A stretch of DNA of 64,000 nt, taken from assembly GCF_900112985.1 (NCBI RefSeq), contig NZ_FONS01000005.1, forward strand, positions 248,001 through 312,000, written 5' to 3'. The notes beneath the pieces were generated by a model. It was not told where the DNA came from. It worked only from the letters and a program-made list of their open reading frames with translations, and did not search any database. Source of the stretch: Pedobacter antarcticus. GTDB lineage: Bacteria; Bacteroidota; Bacteroidia; Sphingobacteriales; Sphingobacteriaceae. The translations under genes and the position numbers were made by a program. Positions 36,958-46,161 of the stretch are shown piece after piece. The number at the start of each line of letters is the position of its first letter. Position 1 is the first letter of the stretch.

Positions 36958-38037
36958 CTAATTCGCATCATCCTTCACGTCGGAAGCTGTTTCAATGACT
37001 TTACCGCCGGTTCTAAGCTGATTACTCAGTAACGCTTCCTGTTCTCTGCGTTTTCTCACGATATCTACTGCTGCAAAAATAGCTTCTACGAAAGAAGAAG
37101 GATCTGCAAGGTTCTTACCAGCAATGTCGTAGCCTGTGCCATGGTCAGGAGAAGTCCTTACAAACTTCATACCTGCTGTATAATTCACGCCGTGGCCAAA
37201 CGAAATGGTCTTAAAAGGAATAAGTCCCTGATCGTGATACATAGCCAGCACAGCATCAAATTTCTTGTACGTACCACTACCGAAGAATCCATCTGCAGGA
37301 TAAGGACCAAAACAGATTACGCCACTATCAAAAGCAGTCTGTATAGCCGGCATAATAGTTTCCTGCTCCTCTTTACCCAGTAAACCATTATCTCCTGCAT
37401 GAGGATTCAATCCCAGGACAGCAATTTTAGGCTTCTCGATCCAGAAATCCTTCTTCAGACTCTGGTTAATTAAAAGCAGCTTCTGTACAATAGCCTCTTT
37501 AGTAATTTTTTCAGGAATCTGTGCGACCGGGATATGACCGGTGACTACACCCACCCGAATTTCTTCACTAACAAGGAACATGAGTACGTCTTTAGCGCCG
37601 CAACGCTCCTGAAGATATTCCGTATGTCCGGCAAATTGAAAATTCTCAGACTGAATATTATGTTTATTGATCGGTGCAGTAACCAGTGCATCGATAGCAC
37701 CACTTACCAGATCTTCTGTCGCTTTTTCCAAAGAAAGCAGGGCATATTTACCGCCTGTTTCAGTAGAAGCGCCCAGCTCAATCTTCACATCTTCTTCCCA
37801 GCAGTTAATCATATTTGCTTTTTTGGGATTGGCCGATGCAGCGTCAGTGATTACCTGGAAATTAAAATCTCCCAGGCCCAGCGCTTTCCTGTGATAGGAA
37901 GCCACTTTGGTATGCCCGTAAACGATCACTGTACAGAAGTCTAAAACGCTCTGATGCGCTAAAGTCTTCAAAATGACCTCCAGACCTATACCATTTACAT
38001 CACCGATACTAATACCTATTTTAATCTTATTGCTCAT
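36958..38037 (-). CDS. pdxA: 4-hydroxythreonine-4-phosphate dehydrogenase
   Basis: About 359 aa from the ATG at 38037, starting MSNKIKIGISIGDVNGIGLE; the open frame reaches 38118 but the extra 27 residues are not family-like. The metal-binding histidines are in FAGHTEYL, NPHAGDNGLLG and AMYHDQGLIPFK. PdxA oxidises 4-phosphohydroxy-L-threonine for pyridoxal phosphate synthesis. It lies upstream of the DUF177 gene with about 120 nt between. Confidence 0.95.
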   Translation of the reverse strand: MSNKIKIGISIGDVNGIGLEVILKTLAHQSVLDFCTVIVYGHTKVASYHRKALGLGDFNFQVITDAASANPKKANMINCWEEDVKIELGASTETGGKYALLSLEKATEDLVSGAIDALVTAPINKHNIQSENFQFAGHTEYLQERCGAKDVLMFLVSEEIRVGVVTGHIPVAQIPEKITKEAIVQKLLLINQSLKKDFWIEKPKIAVLGLNPHAGDNGLLGKEEQETIMPAIQTAFDSGVICFGPYPADGFFGSGTYKKFDAVLAMYHDQGLIPFKTISFGHGVNYTAGMKFVRTSPDHGTGYDIAGKNLADPSSFVEAIFAAVDIVRKRREQEALLSNQLRTGGKVIETASDVKDDAN

Positions 38038-38187
38038 GCTCAAATCGAAATTTGTCCGCAAAATACGGAAAAAATTACAGGATCGGTGGTTTTTGCAAAG
38101 CGTGGAGATTTTAAACATTCCAGGAAATGTTATTGATCCGGAGTCTAGAGGTTATAATAGGTTAACATCAGGTTTACAATGGGCCTG

Positions 38188-38195
38188 TAGTTTTG
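38188..38195 (+). promoter_or_regulatory. Possible -7 element for the SusC gene
   Basis: TAGTTTTG fits TAnnTTTG and lies 63 nt before the ATG at 38259. No -33 element stands at the usual distance. Confidence 0.4.
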
Positions 38196-38258
38196 CGGAA
38201 TATTTATGATTGAGGTGTGCTAAAACTATTTAGTGCAAATATTTTAAAGAACGCGAAA

Positions 38259-41200
38259 ATGAAAAAACCTTTACTCTTTAAACAGAGAAATGTAATGTAT
38301 GCCGTTGCAGCATGCTTATTGGTAAGCTCGGTATCCGTGCCTGCCATGGCAGCTGAGAATCCGCCGGGGCTTTCCTATTTAATAACAAAGCAGGGATCCG
38401 GAACAGTCAGTGGAAAGGTCGTTGATGAGAAAGGCGAACCACTGCCCGGGGCAAGTGTGCACATTAAACAATTAAACAAGGCGGTGCAAAGCAGTCCCGA
38501 CGGTTCCTTTAGTATTACTGTACCAGCAGGGACGTACGATATTGTCGTTAGTTTTATTTCCTATGCGACGGTGAATTACGAGCGAACTGTGGTCAGGGAA
38601 GGCGAAACAACACCATTGAATGTGGTATTAAAAGGCGAGGCTGGATCGCTGAATGAAGTACTGGTTGTAGGTTATGGAACGCAGAAGCGGGAAAATTCAA
38701 CTGGTGCGGTAGATCAGATCACGGCGAAGAATATAGAGAACAGGCCAATTACTAACCTCACCCAGGGTCTGCAGGGTTTGCTTCCCAATCTTAATCTTAA
38801 GATGATGGATGGTAAACCTACTCAATCTCCAAGTTATAATATCCGGGGTACAACTTCAATCGGCCAGGGTGGTAGCGCACTCGTCCTTATAGATGGTTTC
38901 GAAGGTGATCCAAGTTTACTTAACCCCAATGACGTCGAAAGTGTCTCAATCCTGAAAGATGCGGCCTCTGCTGCAATTTACGGGGCGCGAGGAGTTTTCG
39001 GTGTAGTATTAATTACAACCAAGAAAGCAGTTAAAGGACGTACCAACATTAGTTACTCTTCCAATTACGCTATCAAAAGCCCTTTACAGGTTCCTGACTA
39101 TGTAACGGACGGTTATACCTGGTCGAAAATGTTTGCCGAAGCTTTTATAAACGGAGATGGAGCTTTTCCTCAGAATGCCAATAAGACGCAGAAGTTTTCA
39201 CAAGCATATCTGGACGAATTTAAGAGAAGATCAGAATCCGGACAGCCTTATAACCAGGTGGAAGTAGACCCGATTACTGGTGAGTATACTTATTATGGCA
39301 GTACTGACTACTATGCAGAATTGTATAAAAAGAATACGGCATCGCTTGAGAATAACTTATCGGTAAGCGGTGGCAGCGATAAGGCTTCATTTCTGGTTTC
39401 CGGTCGTATGTTAAAGCAGGAAGGGTTATTTAAGTATAACAGCGATGATTATGATATGAAAAATATTCGTGCCCGCGGATCTGTTCAGGTATTTCCCTGG
39501 TTGAGTATAGAAAACAACGCAGATTATTCCATCATGAAGTATCATAATCCGATCAACGTCGGTGAAGGCGGAGGAATCTGGCGAAACATCGCTGACGAGG
39601 GTAAACCTACAGTTCCTTTATTTAATCCCGACGGTACACTAACGTTTGCCTCTGCTTATACTATCGGAGATTTCATATACGGGAAGAACGGAATTGATAC
39701 GAAACGGGAGGTGTTTAGAAATATTACCAGCTTGAGGAGTAATTTCTTCAATAATAAATTCCGTGTCAATGCAGATTTTACTTTCCGTAATACGAATAAC
39801 GATAAAGAGCAAAAAAGAGTTCAGGTTCCTTATAGCAGCACACGTGGTTTAACCTCTTTTGTTGGAACAGCGACAAATGATTTGCTTTTCGATATGCAGG
39901 AAACCAAGTATCTGGCTACCAATATTTATGCGGAGTATGAAAACAGGTTTGGTGCAGACCATTACCTGAAGGCAATGGCAGGTTATAATTATGAAGAGTC
40001 TACTTATAACCGTGTATCGGTACAAAGAAATGGACTTATTTTTGAAGATGCAACGGATTTAAACCTTGCACTTGGACAATCTATCACCACTGGCGGCGGC
40101 TATGAGCAATGGGCAATTTTGGGTGGATTTTCAAGATTGAACTATTCCTTCAAAGATCGTTACCTGATAGAGGTAAATGCCAGGTATGACGGGTCTTCGA
40201 AATTCCCATCTAATCAGCGTTACGGATTTTTTCCATCGGTTTCAGGGGGTTGGAGAATCAATAAAGAGCCTTTCTGGAATGTATCGGACCAGCTTGTATC
40301 TGATTTAAAGTTGAGAGCATCCTACGGTTCGCTGGGTAATGGTAACATTGCATCCTATGCCTTTCAGGAAACTTTCAATATCAAACAATCTGATATGATC
40401 TTAAATGGTACAAGACCACAGACTACGCAGTCACCTGCAGTGTTGCCTAACGGACTAACCTGGGAGACCTCTACAACCAGCAATTTCGGACTTGATCTGA
40501 CCATGCTCGGCGGACGGTTAACATTTACAGGCGATATGTATACCCGTAAAACCAAAGATATGTTTACGGTTGGTTTAACTCCTCCGGCAGTTTTCGGTGC
40601 AGATGTTCCAAAGGGTAATTATGCGAACCTGACCACTAAAGGCTGGGAACTTTCTCTTGGATGGAACGACAGGATCGGAAATGGTGATAAACCTTTCAGT
40701 TATAACGTAAGATTAACTTTATCTGATAACAAGAGTAAGATTGACAAGTACAATAATCCTGACAAATTGTTAAGTGATTATTATGAAGGTCAAACGCTGG
40801 GTGAGATCTGGGGTTATGAAACGGAAGGCTTTTTTATTGATGAGGCCGATATCGCTTCACATGCCAAGCAAGATCCGCAGATGAGAGCTTCGCCAACCGG
40901 AAAATGGTTTCCTGGAGATATTAAACTCAAAGACCTCAATGGTGACGGTTTTATCAATGTTGGCGAAAACAAAGTTGGTAATTCCGGTGACAGAAAAATA
41001 ATTGGAAATTCCGCTCCGAGATATATGTACGGGATCAATCTTGGGGCTAACTACCACAATTTCTCTTTTTCCGTTTTCTTTCAGGGTATAGCTAAGCAGC
41101 AATGGTATCCAAGTACAGAGACTGAAATGTTCTGGGGACAGTACAACAGGCCATATAACAACATCCCGACATTCCATGTAGGTAATATGTGGACACCTGA

Positions 41201-41567
41201 AAATACCGATGCTTATTTTCCAAGAACTATGTCCAGGGCTGCATCAAGCAATACAAACCGGACACTTGGAGTAGCGCAGACACGTTACCTGCAGAATGTA
41301 GCTTATCTGCGTATGAAGAATATTCAGGTTGGGTATACCTTACCTGGGAAATGGATAAACAAAATTGGCGTCCGTTCTGCCAAAGTTTTTCTTTCAGGAG
41401 AAAACCTGTTCACTTACTCACCAATGTATAAAGTCGTAAAAAATACCATTGACGTGGAGAATGCTGTTCCTTCAGACCAGGATCTTAATAAAGACAGCAA
41501 AAACGGCGACGGGTACAATTATCCCCTAATGAAAGCAGTTTCATTCGGTTTGAATATTGGAATTTAA
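38259..41567 (+). CDS. SusC/RagA family TonB-linked outer membrane protein
   Basis: About 1102 aa. Signal peptide to about residue 30 (PAMAAEN), CarboxypepD-like domain (about 45-130, SGKVVDEKGEPLPGASV), the SusC box-like VLVVGYGTQKR, plug (NIRGTTSIGQGGSALVLIDG, DAASAAIYGARGVFGVVLITT) and a 22-strand barrel ending in FGLNIGI. With SusD it forms a lidded transporter powered by TonB. The ATG at 38259 is preferred to 38217 because it begins MKKPLLFKQRN, a typical signal start. The susD gene overlaps the stop region. Substrate unknown; the third gene of the unit is a phosphodiesterase-fold enzyme. Confidence 0.95.
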   Translation: MKKPLLFKQRNVMYAVAACLLVSSVSVPAMAAENPPGLSYLITKQGSGTVSGKVVDEKGEPLPGASVHIKQLNKAVQSSPDGSFSITVPAGTYDIVVSFISYATVNYERTVVREGETTPLNVVLKGEAGSLNEVLVVGYGTQKRENSTGAVDQITAKNIENRPITNLTQGLQGLLPNLNLKMMDGKPTQSPSYNIRGTTSIGQGGSALVLIDGFEGDPSLLNPNDVESVSILKDAASAAIYGARGVFGVVLITTKKAVKGRTNISYSSNYAIKSPLQVPDYVTDGYTWSKMFAEAFINGDGAFPQNANKTQKFSQAYLDEFKRRSESGQPYNQVEVDPITGEYTYYGSTDYYAELYKKNTASLENNLSVSGGSDKASFLVSGRMLKQEGLFKYNSDDYDMKNIRARGSVQVFPWLSIENNADYSIMKYHNPINVGEGGGIWRNIADEGKPTVPLFNPDGTLTFASAYTIGDFIYGKNGIDTKREVFRNITSLRSNFFNNKFRVNADFTFRNTNNDKEQKRVQVPYSSTRGLTSFVGTATNDLLFDMQETKYLATNIYAEYENRFGADHYLKAMAGYNYEESTYNRVSVQRNGLIFEDATDLNLALGQSITTGGGYEQWAILGGFSRLNYSFKDRYLIEVNARYDGSSKFPSNQRYGFFPSVSGGWRINKEPFWNVSDQLVSDLKLRASYGSLGNGNIASYAFQETFNIKQSDMILNGTRPQTTQSPAVLPNGLTWETSTTSNFGLDLTMLGGRLTFTGDMYTRKTKDMFTVGLTPPAVFGADVPKGNYANLTTKGWELSLGWNDRIGNGDKPFSYNVRLTLSDNKSKIDKYNNPDKLLSDYYEGQTLGEIWGYETEGFFIDEADIASHAKQDPQMRASPTGKWFPGDIKLKDLNGDGFINVGENKVGNSGDRKIIGNSAPRYMYGINLGANYHNFSFSVFFQGIAKQQWYPSTETEMFWGQYNRPYNNIPTFHVGNMWTPENTDAYFPRTMSRAASSNTNRTLGVAQTRYLQNVAYLRMKNIQVGYTLPGKWINKIGVRSAKVFLSGENLFTYSPMYKVVKNTIDVENAVPSDQDLNKDSKNGDGYNYPLMKAVSFGLNIGI

Positions 41568-41592
41568 GAAAATACTAAAGACAAAGATTAAG

Positions 41593-43371
41593 ATGAAAAG
41601 ATATTATATATGGTTCCTATTAGGATGCATGAGTTTTACAGCATGTAAAAAGCTAGATCAGCAACCTGAATCAACCGCTACCAAAAATGCCGTTTTCGGT
41701 ACGGAAAATGGGCTTAAATTATATACCAATTCCTTTTATAACATGGAATTTCTACCCAAAAGGTCTACTACCGGTGATGCTATGTCAGATTACCTGGCAG
41801 TCAGATCGGTTCAGGATTTTATCCGTCCCGGTGGATTCGGTGCAAATAATAGCGATGGCTGGAAATGGACAGATTTAAGAAACATCAATTACTTTATTGA
41901 AAATTGTAATGATCCCGCTGTCCCTGCGGCCGTCCGTAATAACTATATCGGTATTGCACGCTATTTCCGCGCCTATTTTTATATGGAAAAAGTGAAGCGA
42001 TTTGGAGATGTACCCTGGATTGGCAAAGCAATGGATATAGACGATCCGTCATTAAATGCAGGTCGCGACAAGAGGGAACTGGTTATGGATTCTGTGCTTG
42101 CAGATATCAATTTTGCCTGCGAAAATATCCTGGCCACTAATGATCCCAGCAGGACGATGGTGACCAAGTGGGTAGCAAATGCCTATAAGTCCAGGTTGTG
42201 TTTATTCGAAGGAACTTATAGAAAGTATCACACGGAGCTAAACTTAACAGGCACTGCAAATAAGTGGCTCGAAGAGGCAGCATCCGCAGCAGATAATGTT
42301 ATTAAAAACGGAGGTTACTCTTTAAATACAGCGGGCGGACCAGATGCGTCCTACCGTCAGGTATTTACCAGTAACACACCCGTTGCCGGTGAAGTATTAC
42401 AGGCGGCAGTGTCAGATCTAAATTTGGGTATTCTGCATGATGCTAACTGGTGGTGGACTAGTGGTACTTATGGTGCTAAAGCAAGTTTCACCCGTACATT
42501 TATAAATACCTATCTTAAACTTGATGGTACTCCTTTCACAAATGACCCGGCCTACCGTACCATGGTATTTAAAGACGAAGTGAAACACCGCGATTTGCGT
42601 TTGAAACAAACGATACGCCTTGGTGACTATAAGCGGATCAGCAGTGGTAAGCAGGTTCCTGCACCTCCATTATTTTCTTATACGTTTACGGGCTATCAGC
42701 CAATCAAATGGACGCTGGATGATATTAATTTTGATGCCGGATCTTTAAATACAAATGCAATAGCATTGTTTCGCTATGCGGAAGTGCTGCTTAACTATGC
42801 CGAAGCAAAAGCTGAGCTAGGTACGCTGACCAATGCTGACTGGGCATTGACGGTCGGTGCATTAAGATCAAGAGCCGGAATTACTGGAGGACTTTCCGCG
42901 AAGCCAATGGTTCCAGACCCTTATTTAATGACAAATTACTTTCCCGGAATAGCAGATGCCTCTATACTTGAAATCAGAAGAGAAAGAGGAATAGAATTAA
43001 GTCTGGAAGGATTCCGTTTTCCAGATATTCTAAGGTGGAAAAGAGGCGCTTTAATGGAGCAGGAGTGGAATGGCTTCTATGTGCCCGAACTTAATACACC
43101 GATGGACTTGAATGAAGATGGTATTCTGGACGTTGCGTTCTATCAGGGTACACGTCCTAATCCTGCAGTTGCCGGTGTGACTTATGTGGACGTTTCCGCA
43201 ACAAACGGTAATGCAATCAATTCCCAACTGTTAAAAAACGGGCGGTCCGGTGAATTGACCTGGATGAATGAAATACCTAGAAAATGGGATGAGCGGAACT
43301 ATTATTATCCTATTCCTCTGAATGATTTACAGCGTAACCCTAACCTGAAACAAAATCCGGGCTGGCAATAA
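41593..43371 (+). CDS. SusD/RagB family nutrient-binding lipoprotein
   Basis: About 592 aa from the ATG at 41593, with lipobox FTAC (Cys18 of MKRYYIWFLLGCMSFTAC), so it is exported to the cell surface. The SusD pattern is visible in RYFRAYFYMEKVKRFGDVPW, the TPR-like FRYAEVLLNYAEAKAELG and the C-terminal RRERGIELSLEGFRFPDILRWKRG. The binding lipoprotein forms the lid of the upstream SusC. A longer frame starts at 41557 inside the susC 3' end but lacks a signal. Confidence 0.95.
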   Translation: MKRYYIWFLLGCMSFTACKKLDQQPESTATKNAVFGTENGLKLYTNSFYNMEFLPKRSTTGDAMSDYLAVRSVQDFIRPGGFGANNSDGWKWTDLRNINYFIENCNDPAVPAAVRNNYIGIARYFRAYFYMEKVKRFGDVPWIGKAMDIDDPSLNAGRDKRELVMDSVLADINFACENILATNDPSRTMVTKWVANAYKSRLCLFEGTYRKYHTELNLTGTANKWLEEAASAADNVIKNGGYSLNTAGGPDASYRQVFTSNTPVAGEVLQAAVSDLNLGILHDANWWWTSGTYGAKASFTRTFINTYLKLDGTPFTNDPAYRTMVFKDEVKHRDLRLKQTIRLGDYKRISSGKQVPAPPLFSYTFTGYQPIKWTLDDINFDAGSLNTNAIALFRYAEVLLNYAEAKAELGTLTNADWALTVGALRSRAGITGGLSAKPMVPDPYLMTNYFPGIADASILEIRRERGIELSLEGFRFPDILRWKRGALMEQEWNGFYVPELNTPMDLNEDGILDVAFYQGTRPNPAVAGVTYVDVSATNGNAINSQLLKNGRSGELTWMNEIPRKWDERNYYYPIPLNDLQRNPNLKQNPGWQ

Positions 43372-43377
43372 ACCGAT

Positions 43378-44235
43378 ATGAAAATGAGAAATAATTTCTA
43401 TAAAAAAACGGTGCTCGCTGCAGCACTACTGCTTAGTACAAACTTTGCACTAAAAGCGCAGAACCTTACAATTGGGTCTTTTAACATCCGCTTTGATAAT
43501 CCCGCAGACAGTGGAAATCTCTGGAAGGACAGGGCACCTGTTGTGTCTGATCTGATCCGTTTTCATGATTTCGATGTGCTGGGTGTTCAGGAGGCACTTA
43601 AAAACCAGGTTGCAGACCTATCTGCCGCTTTACCGGAATATGAACGTTATGGTAAGGGGCGTGATGACGGAAAAGATGGCGGGGAACACTCTGCCATCTA
43701 TTTTAAGAAGGACCGGTTCAAGCTGATTAAAAGTGGGGACTTCTGGTTGTCGGAAACTCCAGATAAACCAGGTAAAGGCTGGGATGTGACCTGTTGTAAC
43801 CGGATCTGCTCGTGGGTCTTTCTGGAGGATAAACAGAGCAAGAAAAAGTTTTATGCTTTTAATGTTCATTTTGATCATCAGGCGGTAATTGCAAGACAGG
43901 AAAGCAGCAAGTTAATGTTACAGAAGATTAAGGAAATTGCAGGCGATATGCCAGCTATACTTACTGGCGACTTTAACGGAAGCCGTGATACTGAATGGTA
44001 TAAAGCATTGGCGACTTCCGGGGTGATCAGTGACGTTTATGAACACGTTAGTCATCCCTATGCCAATAATTCATCCGCGAATGGTTTTAAAACTCCGAAA
44101 GGTAATGCGGTAATTGATCATATTTTTTCTACCCGGCATTTTACCGCTAAAAAATGGGGGATTTTAACAGATACCTATTTTGGTAAATTCCCTTCAGATC
44201 ACTTCCCTATTTTGGCAGAGGTTGTTTTAAAATAG
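43378..44235 (+). CDS. Exported endonuclease/exonuclease/phosphatase family protein
   Basis: A 285-aa exported protein (signal to about 27, ALKAQN) with the EEP fold: IGSFNIRFDN, GVQEAL (catalytic Glu), FNVHFDHQA, ILTGDFNGSRDTEW and the C-terminal SDHFPILAEV with the Asp-His pair. This superfamily cuts phosphodiester bonds in DNA, RNA, sphingomyelin or inositol phosphates. It ends the SusC-SusD unit with 6 nt spacing and is followed by a very strong terminator, so it likely processes the substrate that the pair imports. Confidence 0.9.
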   Translation: MKMRNNFYKKTVLAAALLLSTNFALKAQNLTIGSFNIRFDNPADSGNLWKDRAPVVSDLIRFHDFDVLGVQEALKNQVADLSAALPEYERYGKGRDDGKDGGEHSAIYFKKDRFKLIKSGDFWLSETPDKPGKGWDVTCCNRICSWVFLEDKQSKKKFYAFNVHFDHQAVIARQESSKLMLQKIKEIAGDMPAILTGDFNGSRDTEWYKALATSGVISDVYEHVSHPYANNSSANGFKTPKGNAVIDHIFSTRHFTAKKWGILTDTYFGKFPSDHFPILAEVVLK

Positions 44236-44264
44236 CAAATTCTGCAATAATAAGCCTGTAATTA

Positions 44265-44318
44265 CCCCTCCGTATAAAGGATTTTCTGTTGTAAATCCTT
44301 TATACGGAGGGGTTTTTT
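44265..44318 (+). terminator. Strong terminator of the SusCD-EEP operon
   Basis: CCCCTCCGTATAAAGGATTT (44265-44284) and its exact complement (44293-44312) form a 20-bp perfect stem with an 8-nt loop followed by six T. It closes the unit started at the SusC gene. Confidence 0.95.
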
Positions 44319-44379
44319 CGTCCTACAGAGGTTAAATTCTCACCACGCATACGCCACCACTTATTAGAAGAGCAATCTC

Positions 44380-44431
44380 TTTACATGACAGACTCTTCAT
44401 ATAAAGATAATCTTACTTTTTTTACATGAAG
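44380..44431. repeat. Inverted repeat downstream of the panB remnant
   Basis: ACTCTTCAT pairs with ATGAAGAGT (9 bp) across about 26 nt, with several TTTACATGA-like copies around it. It lies in the 258-nt spacer between the two convergent units; no gene is seen in this spacer. Function unknown. Confidence 0.4.
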
Positions 44432-44493
44432 AGTCCCTCGTGTAAAGGATATTTGCATGAAGGCTTAATCGGAGTTTTGTCTCTTTTTGAAAG

Positions 44494-45157
44494 CTAATAT
44501 TGTTCGCTGTTGTTCGGAAATGCTTTTGATTTAACGTCGGAAACGTAGCTTTCTCCTGCCAGGCGAATTTCTTCATACAGATTTAAGTATTGTCTTAAAA
44601 ACCTCGGTCTGAATCCCTTTGTTAATCCTATCATATCGTTGACCACTAAAACTTGGCCATCACATCCATTACCTGCACCTATTCCAATGGTCGGTATTTT
44701 AGATTGACTGCGGCGTCAGACCCAGATGGCCCATTACAGGAATACCAGCGCAGAGAATCCGATTTACAGATTCCATGATTTCTGCTCCTCCTTCCAGTTT
44801 AAGTCCATGTGCGCCAGATTCCTTCATTATCCGAATGGCTGAGTTTAGGGCTTCCCTGGAATTTCCCTGGTAAGTTCCGAAGGGCAGATCAACCAGGACC
44901 AGCGATCTTTTTGCCGCTCTCACAACGCTTTGAGCATGATAAATCATTTGATCCAGCGTTATAGGAAGCGTAGTTTCATGACCAGCCATCACATTCGACG
45001 CGGAATCACCGACTAGCAGTACATCCAGACCTGCATCATCAAGCACAGTCGCCATGGAGTAATCATAAGCAGTCAGCATGGCGATCTTCTCACCATCATC
45101 CTTCATCTTCTGCAGGGTATTGGTGGTGATTCTTTTAATTTCTTTATGTTGAGACAT
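44494..45157 (-). pseudogene. panB: 3-methyl-2-oxobutanoate hydroxymethyltransferase, internally deleted
   Basis: The N-terminal 152 codons (45157 to 44702) are a normal PanB start (ITAYDY-like [45 protein letters not shown]) and then hit TAA at 44699-44701. From 44700 down to 44494, in another frame, the C-terminal part resumes at KIPTIGIGAGN and ends DVKSKAFPNNSEQY. About 50 codons between LTPQS and IPTIG, including the LVLE segment with the catalytic glutamate (Glu181 in E. coli numbering), are absent and the frame is not kept. PanB makes ketopantoate for CoA; this copy cannot do so. It follows the EamA gene by 25 nt. An assembly error is possible but would need a loss of about 150 bp. Confidence 0.88.
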
Positions 45158-45182
45158 GATGTTTTAATTAAATAAGATATTT

Positions 45183-46070
45183 TCAGGAATGCGATGCTTT
45201 TAAAAGCACTCCGCGAATCTGCTTTTCAAGTAAGTTGAACAATAGTCCAAGGATAATAAAAAGGCAAGCCCAAAGCTTCCATGACGGCAGCGCCTCCCCA
45301 AGAAAAAATACAGAGCTTAGCAGACCCACAACAGGGACAAGCAACGTGAAGGGTACGATTACTCCCGTAGAATAATTGTTCAATAGAAACCCCCAGGCGC
45401 CATAACCTACTAAGGTCGAAAGGTACACCGTATAAATAATGGCAAGAATTGTTTCGAGAGATATTTCCTGATAAGAGGAGTAAATTAAAGCAGGTCCTTC
45501 TGCGAACAGGGATATCCCCATCATTATAGGAAAGGCCACTAAATTCCCCCAAACCACAAGGGCAAGAGGTGATTCTGCAGCGACTTTTTTAGTGAACATA
45601 TTTCCCACCGCCCAGGACAATGCAGAGAGCAGTGTGAGTATAAGACCGATCAGAGTAGAGCCTCCGCCAACCTGAGTGGCAACGAGTCCTACGCCGACAA
45701 AGGAAATCAATGCCCCGATAATCTTCCAGTTGCTCGGCCGGTCCTTAAAGAGAAGTGCGGCCAGCCCCATGGAAAAGAAAACCTGAACCTGTATAACCAA
45801 TGAGGAAAGACCGGGTGACAGGCCAAGGTGAATACCAGTGAAAAGCAGCCCAAATTGAACGGCAAATGTAAATATTCCATAACCGAGAATGAGTTTAAGC
45901 TTCGCTTTCGGTTTTGGAATAAAAAACACCCATGGGAGTGCAGCCAGCCCAAAGCGGATTGCACAAAGCAGGAAAGGCGGAAGAACTTTTAAACCAGAAT
46001 GTATAGCAATAAAGTTTAAACCCCAGATAACAACAGTGAGGATAGCGAGCAAAAGATGTTTCGGCTTCAA
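45183..46070 (-). CDS. EamA family drug/metabolite transporter
   Basis: A 295-aa protein with ten hydrophobic segments in two EamA repeats (residues about 5-135 and 145-285, AIRFGLAALPWVF and WAVGNMFTKK as repeat landmarks), an inner membrane permease of the DMT superfamily. The start is TTG at 46070. Upstream (91 nt) is a MocR-type regulator gene in the same direction and downstream (25 nt) the panB remnant. Such regulator-EamA pairs often control export or uptake of an amino acid or vitamin B6; the substrate here is unknown. Confidence 0.9.
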   Translation of the reverse strand: MKPKHLLLAILTVVIWGLNFIAIHSGLKVLPPFLLCAIRFGLAALPWVFFIPKPKAKLKLILGYGIFTFAVQFGLLFTGIHLGLSPGLSSLVIQVQVFFSMGLAALLFKDRPSNWKIIGALISFVGVGLVATQVGGGSTLIGLILTLLSALSWAVGNMFTKKVAAESPLALVVWGNLVAFPIMMGISLFAEGPALIYSSYQEISLETILAIIYTVYLSTLVGYGAWGFLLNNYSTGVIVPFTLLVPVVGLLSSVFFLGEALPSWKLWACLFIILGLLFNLLEKQIRGVLLKASHS

Positions 46071-46161
46071 GTTAATCGTGTTTTATTATGAATTGGTCAA
46101 AACTATCACGTTAAGGCAAGAAGAAACAGATACAGTTGTTTATATTAATTGGGGTACAGAT

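Noticed and set aside
44699..45157. PanB as a short intact gene of 152 aa
   Set aside because: The remaining C-terminal half is present downstream in another frame, so the stop is the result of a deletion, not a natural end.
46073..46116. Imperfect inverted repeat TTAA(t)CGTG/CACGTTAA upstream of the EamA gene as MocR operator
   Set aside because: Only eight pairs with a bulge; MocR sites are usually direct repeats and nothing else supports it.
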